Assembly: GCF_016056295.1 (NCBI RefSeq)
Contig: NZ_JAECZB010000006.1
Coordinates: forward strand, 1 to 64,000
Reading direction: 5' to 3'
Source: Atlanticothrix silvestris CENA357
GTDB taxonomy: Bacteria; Cyanobacteriota; Cyanobacteriia; Cyanobacteriales; Nostocaceae
DNA length: 64,000 bases
The first letter of the stretch is position 1; each line of letters begins with the position of its first letter. The position numbers and the translations under genes were made by a program. Below, one piece after another: positions 18,223 through 29,114 of the stretch. A model generated the notes under the pieces. The model saw only the letters and a program-made list of their open reading frames with translations, did not search any database and was not told the origin of the DNA.

Positions 18223-18908
18223 GGGTATGTTAACATCGTTGCTCATTAAAAGCATCTGTCTTATGATAAATACTGCTTATTTATTTCGCTTCGCGTGTCA
18301 GTTGTCAGTTGTCAGTTGTCAATTGTCAGTTGTTTTAGCCAGTGGTTTAATACCCCATCCCTTTGGGGTGGTTTTTACAAATATTCTTGAAAAGTTCTGC
18401 GCCCGGAAACCGGGACGCACAGCGCCAGTTCTCTCAAGTCGGCAAAGCCGCCCACGAGACCGGCTTGACTTTTCGCTTTGCAACTGACTACTGACCACTA
18501 ACTACTGACAAAACTCCATCCCTTCATGGGTGGAGTTTTTATTGTTTCTTTCAATACCGAAATTAAGTAACTATCCTTAATTTCCGATAAGTAATAAAAT
18601 TTGTACTGGAGTTGTGTTATTAATAAAGTCTCTACATAATAAGCGAAACAACGCAGCATAATCAATCACAAAAGCTATTACTTGCTTGATGATTTGATAA
18701 TAATCAAGATACATACTATACATCATATTTATTAATCTAGGATTAATAGAGCCATTAAACTAATTGGTGGCAGTAGGAATAAAATAGACAAAATCTATTT
18801 CTTTTGATAGGTGGAATTTTTTAATAGTTTTGGTAAAAAAACGCAGCACTAGTTACACTAATTGGATATGGCAGTTTACTCATCTATCTCCTAGCCGAAT
18901 TTAAAATC
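18223..18908. repeat. Intergenic region with short tandem and palindromic repeats
   Basis: About 690 bases with no credible gene. It holds a GTCAGTT/GTCAATT heptamer repeated about five times (18297-18332), a hairpin ACCCC..GGGGT followed by T (18352-18376), a palindromic GC-rich unit containing GCCCGGAAACCGGGAC (18398-18425), and a hairpin AAACTCCA..TGGAGTTT followed by five T (18511-18540). A related palindromic unit occurs at 56605-56635. The AT-rich part after 18540 should carry the promoter of the histidine kinase gene. Confidence 0.6.
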
Positions 18909-20210
18909 ATGGATTTTAGTCAAGTACTGGCTGAAAAAACTGATACTATCCTCCACCAATGGGTGACAGCAGTTCGCAAGGATAGGCGAATTGAAAGTGC
19001 TGATGACCTATCTTATACAGCAATTAGAAATCATATACCCGATGTCTTGAAAGCAATGGTAACGGTGCTTTCCAAATCGGAAGATAATGATATTAGATCG
19101 ATCGTAACTGCTAGTTTGCAGCATGGGGTACTACGCTCTGAACAAGGTTTTGATCCAGCAGAAATTGCCCGTGAGTATCATCTACTGCGAACAGTCATTT
19201 TTGAGACTATAGAACTAGATTTATTGAAGATAAGACCCGCCGGGATAATTCGATCTATGCGTTTGATTGACGCTGTAATTGATGAAGCGATCGCTCGGTG
19301 TTTTAAAAGTTATGTTGATGAGCGTTTGCGGGAAATACAGTATTTATATGCGTCACTAACGAGTCATAACGAAGAACTCACACGCCTAGTTAGTGCTAAT
19401 CAAGAGTATATTTCTCAACTAGCCCACGACTTGAAACATCCTCTAACTTCAATTATTGGTTACTCAGATCTATTTTTACGCCAACAACGACAGAAAAATG
19501 AAGTCAAAGATACTGATGTCAATACAGAACATATTGAGCGTGTGCTACGCAATGGTAGACATTTACTGCGCTTAATTAATGATGTTTTGGAAATTTCGCG
19601 ATATGACGCAGGGCAGATAAAACTTAAGCCAGCACCAACCAATGTGCGTGAATTAATCAATGATGTGTGCGAAATGCTAGAGCCTATAGCTGTACAGAAA
19701 AATTTACAAATTGTGGTCAATTGCGATCGCGCTCCTGAAGAAGTAATCACAGATTCCTTACAACTACAGCAGGTGGTGACAAATCTGGTGAGTAACGCCA
19801 TTCGCTACACCAACTCAGGAACTATTAAGATACTGTGTCAGGTTTTGGATGATGATAAACAGGCGATCGCTCCGATATTACCCAGTAATTCTCTTACAGA
19901 AAATTCCTCCCCCGCCATCTCTGGGAAAATGGTAATTATTTCAGAGGAAACTTTAGGTAACAGACCATACTTTGCGATCGCAATTTCTGACACAGGAATT
20001 GGCATTGCACCAGAAGACCAAAACCGGATATTTGAACCTTACTTTCGTGCTAATTCTGCTAATCAGCCCCCTCTTCCTGACAGCACTGGCTTAGGATTAG
20101 CAATAGTTTACCGCTTAGTAAAATTACTACAAGGGCAAATCAACTTAATTTCTCAAGTGGGAGTTGGTTCTACTTTTTTTGTGAAATTGCCTTTACAAGT
20201 AGAGAAATAA
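18909..20210 (+). CDS. Histidine kinase with RsbRD-type N-terminal domain
   Basis: 433-residue soluble kinase. Residues 1-140 are all-helical and look like the RsbRD N-terminal (globin-fold-like) sensor domain (ILHQWVTAVRKD..). The H-box is SQLAHDLKHPLTSIIGYSDLF near residue 178. The HATPase domain has an N-box (LVSNAIRYTNSG), G1 (SDTGIGIAPED) and G2 (STGLGLAIVYRLV). A Pro/Ser-rich insert of about 40 residues sits between N-box and G1 (about residues 325-355). No response regulator is adjacent and the stimulus is unknown. It is convergent with rnc. Confidence 0.9.
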   Translation: MDFSQVLAEKTDTILHQWVTAVRKDRRIESADDLSYTAIRNHIPDVLKAMVTVLSKSEDNDIRSIVTASLQHGVLRSEQGFDPAEIAREYHLLRTVIFETIELDLLKIRPAGIIRSMRLIDAVIDEAIARCFKSYVDERLREIQYLYASLTSHNEELTRLVSANQEYISQLAHDLKHPLTSIIGYSDLFLRQQRQKNEVKDTDVNTEHIERVLRNGRHLLRLINDVLEISRYDAGQIKLKPAPTNVRELINDVCEMLEPIAVQKNLQIVVNCDRAPEEVITDSLQLQQVVTNLVSNAIRYTNSGTIKILCQVLDDDKQAIAPILPSNSLTENSSPAISGKMVIISEETLGNRPYFAIAISDTGIGIAPEDQNRIFEPYFRANSANQPPLPDSTGLGLAIVYRLVKLLQGQINLISQVGVGSTFFVKLPLQVEK

Positions 20211-20283
20211 ATAAACTTACTGATAAAAAATCTTGAATTACAGAGATAAAAATAATTTTTATCGTCTCCTAATATAAAAAATA

Positions 20284-20973
20284 TTATTTTTCTAACAACC
20301 CTTGTTTCTGTAAGTTAGCTAAAGCATCTTCAGCTGCTGCTTTTTCCGCATTTTTTTTATTACGTCCCTTACCTGTGCCATAATCTTTTTCACCTACAAA
20401 TACCTTAGCAATGAACTCTGGTGCATGAGACAAACCACCTACTTGAACTGTGACATACTGGGGCGGATTGGGCGTGACATTGCGTTGTACCCATTCTTGA
20501 AAGCGATTTTTTGAGTCTACATTGGAGCGAGATATAACAATCTGCTCAGGTACAGAATCAAATAAAGGTTCTACAACAGCGCGAACGGCTTCAATATCTG
20601 AATTATTATCTAGATAGTAAGCACCAATCACAGCCTCAAAAGTACTACTAAGTAAATTGGGATTTTGATAGCCTCCGTCTCGAATAGCACCTTTTCCTAG
20701 GCGCATCCTAAAATCTAAGCCTACTTCTTCAGCGAACTTGGCTAATTGCTTCTCATCTACTAGCGCCGAACGCCGGCGAGTCAATTCATCTTCTCCCTTT
20801 TCTGGGTGATGACGATAAAGATACTCACCACTGATAAAATTTAGCACGGCATCACCAAGAAACTCTAAACGTTCGTTGTGTTCACCTTCTGTAGGATTTT
20901 CATGAACATAAGAACGATGTGTGAGTGCATGGCGTAAAAGTTTTTCATCACGGAATATTAACAATTTATGCAT
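20284..20973 (-). CDS. rnc: Ribonuclease III
   Basis: Double-strand RNA endonuclease, 229 residues, acting in rRNA and mRNA processing. The catalytic signature ERLEFLGDAVL is at about residues 35-45. The second acidic cluster is in STFEAVIGAYYLD. A C-terminal dsRNA-binding domain (about residues 157-225) ends in the typical GKGRNKKNAEKAAAEDAL. The length is normal. The N-terminus is short but starts properly before the first helix (LLRHALTHRSY). It is probably monocistronic. Cyanobacteria often carry more than one RNase III, and this may be one of several. Confidence 0.95.
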   Translation of the reverse strand: MHKLLIFRDEKLLRHALTHRSYVHENPTEGEHNERLEFLGDAVLNFISGEYLYRHHPEKGEDELTRRRSALVDEKQLAKFAEEVGLDFRMRLGKGAIRDGGYQNPNLLSSTFEAVIGAYYLDNNSDIEAVRAVVEPLFDSVPEQIVISRSNVDSKNRFQEWVQRNVTPNPPQYVTVQVGGLSHAPEFIAKVFVGEKDYGTGKGRNKKNAEKAAAEDALANLQKQGLLEK

Positions 20974-21579
20974 TATTATTTTCTTCTATGTTATGAATTT
21001 AATCGAATGAAAAAGGCTGGGTATTTAGCCAGCCTATCAGACAACAACCTGACAAAAAACAAGTGTTATTTAAAAGGTGGATATAGACTGTTTCCACGCG
21101 AGTTATTGCAATTAAAACAACTAATACGTAGATTTTCAAAAGAATTATACCTACCGCGGTTCTTGGGTAAAAGAGGGTCAAGTGTCAGTTTTTTTTGGTA
21201 TTAACTTTTAATACTAGTAGACCAGAAGGCAGTTTATGACTTTCTGTTAAACACGCATTTTAAAAAGGCGATCACAATATATTTAACACGTTATTTGAAG
21301 TTTATAGCATTCAAATAAATATAGCGTTTTCTAAGCAACTGAAGTACGCTCAAACCTCTTTTATCAAGGTTTTTAACTTAATTTTCCTTATCTTACAGCA
21401 TATTTCATTTAGTTTAGATGAGGTACATTACTTTCGCCTCTAGTCTCTAGCCTCTAGCCCCTTTATTTGAGATCAGCTAAATAAAACCTCCACATTTTGA
21501 TGAATATTTGTAGATAGGGTAGGTTATTTCTACCCACCCCATGCTTATCCAGATTTAGTTGCTAATGCCAATACTAAAT
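20974..21579. other. Gene-free AT-rich stretch
   Basis: About 600 bases between rnc and the nifH-like gene. Open frames here have no coding character. A weak hairpin, GGTAG..CTACC, lies at 21518-21534 downstream of the nifH-like gene, without a T run. I see nothing else. Confidence 0.4.
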
Positions 21580-22881
<1,302 letters not shown>

Positions 22882-24078
22882 CTAAACGGTCGCTACTGTT
22901 TCTCCGAGTTTGCTGATATCGTAGCCGCCGAGAACTTCTAATTGTGAATGAATTAGTGGATGTCCCAAAGTACTTAGTAATTGCTGTACAGGCATTTCTT
23001 CTAAATATTCTTTGAGAATTACCAAATCGTACCGTGACCGATGCAGAGGGATAAATCCTAGCCCAAAGACAGTTGCTACAGAGGCGATGCTAACACCTGC
23101 ATCAGCAATTCCTAATGCTACAGCTTGGGCAACATCTTGGTGACTATAGACAACATGATTAAACCCTTGCACAGCATGGAACGGAACTCGCTCTTGTTGC
23201 AATGTTTGTTCCAAAAGTGAACGACTGCCAGAACCTATTTCCCGGTTAACGATGGTCGCTTTTGCATCTACTAAATCGGTAACTGTTCTGATTCCCATCG
23301 GGTTGCCAGACTTTACCAAAAGTCCCTCTTCCCAAACACCCAAGGTAATCAAAACTGCTTGTCTCCCCACCAGAACATCTCGAACAAAGGGAGTATTATA
23401 GTCACTAGTCTCAGGGTCATACAGATGCATTCCGGCAATGTGAGCCTCACCTCTGCACAGACTTTGCAAAGCAGCCATACTATTGGCAAAGTTAAATTGA
23501 ACTCGCAACTGGGGATGCCAGCGTTCAGTCGCTCTTGCCCATAATGAAATCACAGGTGAACAGCCAGCAATCACAACTGTATTGTGCAGTGTCTCCAAGT
23601 TATCATCTAGCAGGCGGACTTTGACTTTATCTGTACCCGTCTGAGTCTCACTTTCATCTTCACCCTGCGGCTTCGACAGTTTGCTGATGTCGGAGAACTC
23701 TTCCACCGCAACTGTCTCACCATCAGCGGGAATCATATCTTGGCGAAAAGCATCCTTACCAATTAAAGGATAAGCTATCCACTGTCCTCCTACACGAGCT
23801 AGACTGACTCGCAGTTTCTGACTACAGGAGACAGATTTGGTAAGTACAGCCTCGATTTCTGGTAAATCTTGCTCTAGCCAGAATAGGTTCTCCACTTGAC
23901 AGCCCAACGCTTTTGCTAAACGAAGTGTTATGGCCACTGAGGGAGCATATTGTCCCGACTCTACACCACTTATAGTTTGGCGAGTTACACCAGCTAAGTT
24001 AGCCAAATCTTGTTGGCTCATGCCTAGACGGGTTCTGATGGACTTCAAGTTATTTCGGAGGTTACTATCCTGCTTCAT
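22882..24078 (-). CDS. XRE-family regulator with molybdate-binding-like domain
   Basis: One-component regulator, 398 residues. Residues 8-62 form a Cro/CI-type helix-turn-helix (MSQQDLANLAGVTRQTISGVESG). About residues 75-150 form a linker domain. About 160-390 form a periplasmic-binding-protein-like domain of the COG1910 type (VVIAGCSPVISLWARA, GEAHIAGMHLYD, IVNREIGSGSRSLLEQ, GIADAGVSI), a family linked to molybdate sensing. It is encoded just upstream of the nifH-like gene in the same direction, with modA and modBC nearby. It probably senses molybdate or a related oxyanion and controls nitrogenase or transport genes. Dual repressors (VnfR1/VnfR2) are described for the vanadium nitrogenase of Anabaena variabilis; whether this is their orthologue needs a comparison. 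Confidence 0.88.
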   Translation of the reverse strand: MKQDSNLRNNLKSIRTRLGMSQQDLANLAGVTRQTISGVESGQYAPSVAITLRLAKALGCQVENLFWLEQDLPEIEAVLTKSVSCSQKLRVSLARVGGQWIAYPLIGKDAFRQDMIPADGETVAVEEFSDISKLSKPQGEDESETQTGTDKVKVRLLDDNLETLHNTVVIAGCSPVISLWARATERWHPQLRVQFNFANSMAALQSLCRGEAHIAGMHLYDPETSDYNTPFVRDVLVGRQAVLITLGVWEEGLLVKSGNPMGIRTVTDLVDAKATIVNREIGSGSRSLLEQTLQQERVPFHAVQGFNHVVYSHQDVAQAVALGIADAGVSIASVATVFGLGFIPLHRSRYDLVILKEYLEEMPVQQLLSTLGHPLIHSQLEVLGGYDISKLGETVATV

Positions 24079-24647
24079 TGGCTTTATTTCTCAGTTTGCA
24101 CAAGCCATAGCTGATTTAACTAATCTGCCAAGGCAAAAGCATAGTCTTTGAGTTCATATCATTTTTTTGCAAGACTTTTTGTGCTTTTGCTGTTTTGATT
24201 CCCTCTATAAATAGATTATCACACATATTGCTAATTTACTTGCGAGGCGCAAATTTTTTTGCAGCAAACTGGTTTAATGATGTTGTTAATTGGCTAAAAG
24301 CCATATTTTTGGTTAGCAAAAGACTTGTGTAAAATTCAAACAATACCAACTAAATTGGTAAAAAGTAGCCATTAATACAGTTTTATCAATTAGTTTCGGC
24401 TTTGATGCTTGATAGGCGACTCACACAAGCCAAAGAAAAATACCAACCAATTTCGCCAGATGCGTAAATTTTTTCATCACTAAAAATTATTGATTTTACT
24501 CACAGGAGTATGCAGTTATTTTCTGCACCATCAGGTACTTGCTAAGGTGTGCAGACATGAGAATTTGAGTACTCTATGGAAGCGCAAAACGCTACGTAAT
24601 TCGTAGTTTATGGATGGTTATTGGGACATCTAGCATTGGAGGAAGTA
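24079..24647. other. Divergent regulatory region with one palindromic operator
   Basis: About 570 bases between the divergent XRE regulator gene and the small plus-strand gene at 24648. It holds a full operator-like palindrome (24344-24360) and a half-site at 24440-24449 (ATACCAACCA). The rest is AT-rich with no gene. Confidence 0.6.
24344..24360. promoter_or_regulatory. Operator-like palindrome, site A
   Basis: TACCAACTAAATTGGTA: perfect 6-bp arms TACCAA/TTGGTA around a 5-bp spacer. It lies 265 bases upstream of the XRE regulator start and 288 bases upstream of the 24648 gene. The same arms and spacing recur at 28716, 31338, 33538 and 34950. Confidence 0.7.
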
Positions 24648-25019
24648 ATGATTACTGAAGAAGACTTAGCCCAACAATTTAATGTAATTATCGAGCATAC
24701 TCATCCGAGTTTATGGCAACTGCTACGCCATTGTTATGTGAAGGTGATTAATCCTCATTTCTACTTGAGAGGTGCTTGTATAAAGGCGAATATTTCTTAT
24801 GCACAATATATTGGAATTTATTGTCCTGACAGAATAATTAGTGATGTCATCGCCCAAAAAAATCTCCTCAGAGAAGTAGCAGAATATTTGGGACTAGTTG
24901 AGGTTGTTTGCTTAAATGCTAACAATTTAGTGCGCGATCGCCTGTCAAATCTAAAGGATATTTATCCCCACTTGTGGCTAGATTTGCTGTGGATTGTCAC
25001 GCAAGAACCAGAAAACTAG
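24648..25019 (+). CDS. Hypothetical protein of the molybdenum/nitrogenase island
   Basis: 123 residues, not recognised. The frame is open nine codons further up, but the ATG at 24648 has GGAGG five bases before it and is the obvious start. The protein is mostly helical, with two Cys (GACIKANIS, YCPDRI) and no signal or membrane segment. The stop lies two bases before the ATG of the next frame (25022), so the two genes are probably co-transcribed and coupled. Its position beside the operator palindrome and between nifH-like and mod genes suggests a role tied to metal or nitrogenase control; that is context only. Confidence 0.65.
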   Translation: MITEEDLAQQFNVIIEHTHPSLWQLLRHCYVKVINPHFYLRGACIKANISYAQYIGIYCPDRIISDVIAQKNLLREVAEYLGLVEVVCLNANNLVRDRLSNLKDIYPHLWLDLLWIVTQEPEN

Positions 25020-25021
25020 TT

Positions 25022-25456
25022 ATGTCAGACTTATCTGCACAACAACCTTGACCTGCTTTAGAACAAGCACACGAAAATCTTATGAATCGTCCATCCCTAC
25101 CACCAGATGATCTGCCTTCGCATCTCACAATACAAGTGAGTGAAATACTACTTAGACAACTTGAAGAAGTTACTAAAAAAAGCTTTTTCTTGACATGCAA
25201 TAGAATGACACGTATTTTATTGTCGAGTTGTCATTGGTATTTCCAAATTAATAGTGGCATTCTGACATTGATTATGATTTGTCACGATATGAAGAGTTAC
25301 CGAAATATTATGAGAACCGTTCCCCAATTCGTTGAAAAGTTAAAACAGTTTGCTAACCAAGCAAGAATTACTATCAGTTCGCCACTTGATCAGGGTATCC
25401 CGTGGGTACTCAGTATAGATGATACGTTATCTGAAGGAGACTCTACTTTATCCTGA
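25022..25456 (+). pseudogene. Hypothetical gene with an in-frame TGA at codon 10
   Basis: An ATG at 25022, two bases after the previous stop, reads MSDLSAQQP, then TGA (25049-25051), and the same frame continues open through PALEQAHENL to the Met at 25082 and on to 25456. The intact gene would be 144 residues. The in-frame, gapless continuation suggests a recent nonsense mutation (CGA or CAA to TGA). Translation could restart at 25082 and give a 124-residue protein. The product is not recognised. It is likely soluble and helical at the C-terminus, with a conserved-looking LIMICHDMKSYRNIMRTVPQ segment. It is convergent with modBC. Confidence 0.6.
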
Positions 25457-25693
25457 TCAATAAATCAGAAATTATTCCAAAACAAGCATTATATTAAAAC
25501 TATTAATATAATGCTGTAAAAGCTTATCCCAATTCAAATAATTGATGTGTCGCATTCTTTTTTAAAATTGGTATTTTTTACAAAACTCACAGAATATAAA
25601 GTACGCTAAATTAATTCTCGCGTAAGCAAAAGAGATATTTTCTCTGACATAGAGAAATTAAAAACATCCTACAAATATGCAACGCCTAAAAAT

Positions 25694-27580
25694 TTATTCC
25701 CGCATCATAATTAGTTGCAGTGGGTCTAATCGAACATACCAAGGCAATGGCCTGTCTTTGAATTCAACCCATTTTTCTTTATAAAGTTCTACTTGTAGAT
25801 GGTAATCATCAGAACCTTTGGGTGGTTCATGTAACTTAATATAAACTGTTGTTCTGTGCTGTGTTTCACTCGTTTCCACTAACCAGCAGGGAAAGGTATT
25901 ATGCTGATGCGGCTGATTTAAGAAGCTGATTTGATGAGCGCGAATACCTACAAAAGTTAAGGGTTCTGGGATAGATTCAATCACATTGAGGGTACATTCC
26001 CAGTCTAATGCTTCTATTGTGTGTGAGTTAATCAACCTAGCAGGAGAAAAGTTTTTGCACTCCGTGACTTGAGCAACTGTATATGTTGGTGGTCTCTCAA
26101 ATATATCTTCTTTCGACCCATAGGCGATCGCTTGTCCTTGGGAAAGGACTAAAATATTGCCACAAACCCGATAAGCTTCTTCTAATTTGTGGGTAATAAA
26201 CAAATTTATCCCCTCGTACCTAGAGATTACCTTAACGAGCAACTTTTCAATCTGATCTCGCAAATAACTATCTAAGGCTGAGAGAGGTTCATCTAAAAGT
26301 AAGGCTTCTGGCTCACTCACCAAGGCTCTAGCTAAGGCTACTCGCTGCTGTTGTCCGCCAGAAAGTTGATGCGGGTAACGGTCTCCTAATCCTGTCAACT
26401 GCATCATATCTAAATATTTTGCCACACGCTTGGGGCGTTCTGTTTTGGGAAAATTTTGCAGGCCAAAGCCAATATTTTGCGCTACCGTCAGGTGAGGAAA
26501 CAAAGCATAATTTTGAAACACGAAACCAACTCGACGCTGACGACTAGGAATATTAATTCCTCGTTCGCTATCAAATAAGACTCGCTTATTCAAAACAATT
26601 CTTCCTTGAGTAGGAGTTTCTAATCCTGCAATGCAACGTAAAGTCATGCTTTTACCAGAACCAGAAGCACCTAACAAGCCTAAAGGATTTTTATCTGCGG
26701 TAAAGTTAACATCTAGCGTAAAATCCGGTAACTTTTTGTGTAAGTTAACTAAAAGTTCTGGCTCTGACCTGGGAAAACCTGAATATCCACTATTTTCTGG
26801 CGATAATCTTTGATATGAGGAATCATTTTCCGAAATTGCTACATCTTGAAATTGACCAAAAATCAGAAAATTCAAGAGTTTTTTAGTAAAAGTATTAGTT
26901 TTTATCTTCAGCGATTTTGAAGGACGCTGAGCAGTAGACCAAGAGTTAATTGCTGCAATTACGCCCAAAGAAATCGCCACCATCACCAATACCCAAATCA
27001 ATGCTTTACGCATATTTCCTGCTTCTGCCGCAAAAAAAATGGCGATGGGTATGGTTTGCGTTTTACCCGGAATACTCCCAGCCAGCATTAATGTTGCCCC
27101 AAATTCACCTAAAGCTCTAGCAAAAGAAAGAATTGTACCACCAACAACACCAGGCCAAGCCAATGGTAAAATAATTTGCCAAAATATCTTCCATTCTGGA
27201 GATCCCAAAGTACGGGCACTGTTGAGAAAATCAATTTCGACTTGCTCAAAGGCTGCTAGCACTGTCTTATACATTAAGGGAAAGGCAACCACGGTAGACG
27301 CAATTACTGTTGCTGGCCAAGAGAAGATCAGATTTACTCCTACTCTCATCAAAAGTTGACCAACTGCACTGTTGATACCAAATAACAGTAGTAACAAGAA
27401 ACCTACCACTGTGGGTGGTAAAACCAGAGGTAAGGTTAAGATACCATCTATCAAACCTTTACCTTTACCTTGGTAGTTCAGCATCCACCGAGCAACGATG
27501 ATTCCCGAAAAAAAAGCAAAGATTGTGGCCACCAAAGAGGTTTTAAGGGAAATCCATAAGGGGGATAAATCAGTTTCCAT
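25694..27580 (-). CDS. modBC: Molybdate ABC transporter, fused permease and ATPase
   Basis: Fusion of ModB and ModC, as known in Anabaena and relatives. The N-terminal ~230 residues form the permease with five or six membrane segments and the coupling loop (DFLNSARTLGSPEWKIFWQIILPLAWPGV). After a ~60-residue linker, the ATPase domain has Walker A GASGSGKS, signature LSGGQQQRVALARAL, Walker B LLLDEPLSALD and H-loop TH, followed by a short MOP/TOBE-like C-terminal region. The open frame extends to 27721 and overlaps modA by 74 bases. The ATG at 27580 (METDLSPLWISLKTSLVAT) removes the overlap and fits the family, so I choose it. It is 67 bases after modA, in one operon. Confidence 0.94.
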   Translation of the reverse strand: METDLSPLWISLKTSLVATIFAFFSGIIVARWMLNYQGKGKGLIDGILTLPLVLPPTVVGFLLLLLFGINSAVGQLLMRVGVNLIFSWPATVIASTVVAFPLMYKTVLAAFEQVEIDFLNSARTLGSPEWKIFWQIILPLAWPGVVGGTILSFARALGEFGATLMLAGSIPGKTQTIPIAIFFAAEAGNMRKALIWVLVMVAISLGVIAAINSWSTAQRPSKSLKIKTNTFTKKLLNFLIFGQFQDVAISENDSSYQRLSPENSGYSGFPRSEPELLVNLHKKLPDFTLDVNFTADKNPLGLLGASGSGKSMTLRCIAGLETPTQGRIVLNKRVLFDSERGINIPSRQRRVGFVFQNYALFPHLTVAQNIGFGLQNFPKTERPKRVAKYLDMMQLTGLGDRYPHQLSGGQQQRVALARALVSEPEALLLDEPLSALDSYLRDQIEKLLVKVISRYEGINLFITHKLEEAYRVCGNILVLSQGQAIAYGSKEDIFERPPTYTVAQVTECKNFSPARLINSHTIEALDWECTLNVIESIPEPLTFVGIRAHQISFLNQPHQHNTFPCWLVETSETQHRTTVYIKLHEPPKGSDDYHLQVELYKEKWVEFKDRPLPWYVRLDPLQLIMMRE

Positions 27581-27647
27581 TTGATCAAATGCTTGCTGGT
27601 AACTGCTGTTGGGGCTATGTATAGTAGGGAATAGAAAACAGTGATAA

Positions 27648-28463
27648 TTATGGGTTGAGGGGAGTAAATCCGTATTTCTTAAATACTGGTTTTGCAGCAT
27701 CGCTAGAAAGAAATTGGACAAATTCTTTAGCCGCTTCTTGATTTTGACTGCGTTGAATGACTGCTATCGGATAGATGATGGGTTTATGACTGTCTTTTGG
27801 TGCAGTTGCCACTACTTTTACTTGGTCTGAACTCTTAGCATCTGTAGCATAGACAATACCTGCATTAACGTTTCCAGTCTCTACGTAAGATAAAACTTGA
27901 CGTACATCTTTGGCAAAGACAATTTTCGGTTTGATAGCATCATATAGTTTTAGAGCCGTCAAGACTTCCTGGGCGTATTGTCCTGCGGGTACACTTTCGG
28001 GGTCGCCAATGGAAAATCTTTGGACTTGATTACTGGTTAAGTCTTGAAAGTTGGAGATACCAGTAGTTTTTTGAGAGGTTATTAAAACAACTTCATTTCC
28101 TAACAAATCTTTGCGAGTACCTGGAAGTAAAAGATTTTTTTCAGCTAAAGCCTTCATTTGTTTCTCAGCCGCTGAAATGAAGACATCAACCGGCGCTCCT
28201 TGTTCAATTTGCTGTTGTAGAGAGCCGGAACTACCAAAGTTATAAATAATTTTAGTGTTTGGGTGTTTTTCTCTGTATATAGGCTCCATCGCTTTCATGG
28301 CATCTTGCATACTAGCAGCTGCTGATATTGTCAGTTCTGTTGCTTGAGCCTGTGGGGATGAGGTTGCATCAGGAGTGTTGCTTGCGACCTGATTACAACC
28401 TACTACTGCTAAGAATGACACCAATATCCAGGCTGTCAGGCTTAAAAAACGTTTCCTTTTCAT
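27648..28463 (-). CDS. modA: Molybdate-binding lipoprotein
   Basis: Substrate-binding protein of the molybdate importer, 271 residues. The signal peptide ends in a lipobox (FLAVVGC, Cys23). ModA signature segments follow: LTISAAASMQDAMKAM, YNFGSSGSLQQQIEQGAPVDVFISAA, GDPESVPAGQYAQEVL, VLSYVETGNVNAGIVYATDA. The Ser residues of AAAS and SSGS are the usual oxyanion ligands. It is the first gene of modA-modBC. The leader has several half-sites of the local operator (28490-28538), consistent with metal-dependent repression. Confidence 0.96.
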   Translation of the reverse strand: MKRKRFLSLTAWILVSFLAVVGCNQVASNTPDATSSPQAQATELTISAAASMQDAMKAMEPIYREKHPNTKIIYNFGSSGSLQQQIEQGAPVDVFISAAEKQMKALAEKNLLLPGTRKDLLGNEVVLITSQKTTGISNFQDLTSNQVQRFSIGDPESVPAGQYAQEVLTALKLYDAIKPKIVFAKDVRQVLSYVETGNVNAGIVYATDAKSSDQVKVVATAPKDSHKPIIYPIAVIQRSQNQEAAKEFVQFLSSDAAKPVFKKYGFTPLNP

Positions 28464-28489
28464 CGTGCAACCTCTAATTTTTCATAGAA

Positions 28490-28538
28490 TACCAACTCAT
28501 TGCTGTTGTTTACCAGCTTTTACAGTATAAAGTTGGTA
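28490..28538. promoter_or_regulatory. Operator half-sites in the modA leader
   Basis: TACCAAC at 28490-28496, TTTACCAGC at 28509-28517 and AAGTTGGTA at 28530-28538 lie 27 to 75 bases upstream of the modA start. They match the arms TACCAA/TTGGTA of the palindromes in this region but are not at the 5-base spacing. They may form a degenerate operator. Confidence 0.45.
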
Positions 28539-28715
28539 TAGCACTTTTAGTCAATTCCAGATGTCAACTAGCGATCGCATTCATTCAAAATCAGTCCAAG
28601 GAAAGTTTTATGAGCCTCATAAATTCGCCAATAATACTACTATACAAGCAACTAAATTTATTCTAATTTAGTTGCTTTTGATACATTTTTTTAAATTAAC
28701 TCAGCATAAAATTAA

Positions 28716-28732
28716 TACCAACTAAGTTGGTT
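28716..28732. promoter_or_regulatory. Operator-like palindrome, site B
   Basis: TACCAA-CTAAG-TTGGTT lies between the divergent modA and 28869 genes, 137 bases before the latter. A further half-site TTACCAACC follows at 28779-28787. The spacing is the same as at the other sites of the island. Confidence 0.65.
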
Positions 28733-28868
28733 GCGGATCATGGTAGATAAGCAATATTTGCTTCTCTGCAAACTTTTTTACCAACCTTTTCAGCTAAAAT
28801 CCCGCGTAACTTGACGTTTTAAAATCTACAATATTACGCCAAGTAAAACTATACAGATGTAAACCAAA

Positions 28869-29114
28869 ATGGCATTAGAATCTGATTTTTTAGCGAATTT
28901 ATCTGATTTTCTCTATCCTCAGAGCAGTTATTATGGTCAATTCCAGCCAGAGTATTTAGCATTTAACGCTAATTTACAGGAATTTGCTCAAAGAGTAAGC
29001 TACATTAGCAGTCTACAAACTGGCGGTAAGCTGTCTCCCGATGAAGCTTACCAACAAATAAAAATGCTTTGGAAACAATTAAAACATAGCAAAAAGCAAC
29101 TGAAAATTAACTAG
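28869..29114 (+). CDS. Small conserved cyanobacterial protein (DUF7219-like)
   Basis: 81 residues with a conserved look: FLYPQSSYYGQF, LAFNANLQEFAQRVSYIS and GKLSPDEAYQQIKMLWKQLK. Small cyanobacterial proteins with this pattern are common and of unknown function; my family name is from memory. It is helical, with no signal peptide. It is divergent from modA and shares with it the operator-bearing region, so it may belong to the same regulon. Confidence 0.75.
   Translation: MALESDFLANLSDFLYPQSSYYGQFQPEYLAFNANLQEFAQRVSYISSLQTGGKLSPDEAYQQIKMLWKQLKHSKKQLKIN

Noticed and set aside
18297-18332. Tandem GTCAGTT units as a possible CRISPR
   Set aside because: Units are 7 bases without spacers; this is a short tandem repeat typical of cyanobacterial intergenic DNA.
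18227-18487. Plus-strand open frame of 86 codons
   Set aside because: It is made of heptamer and palindromic repeats and has no coding character.
20240-20270. AT-rich hairpin GAGATAAAAAT..ATTTTTATCGTCTC between convergent genes
   Set aside because: It could be a weak bidirectional terminator, but the stem is AT-rich and interrupted; not strong enough to list.
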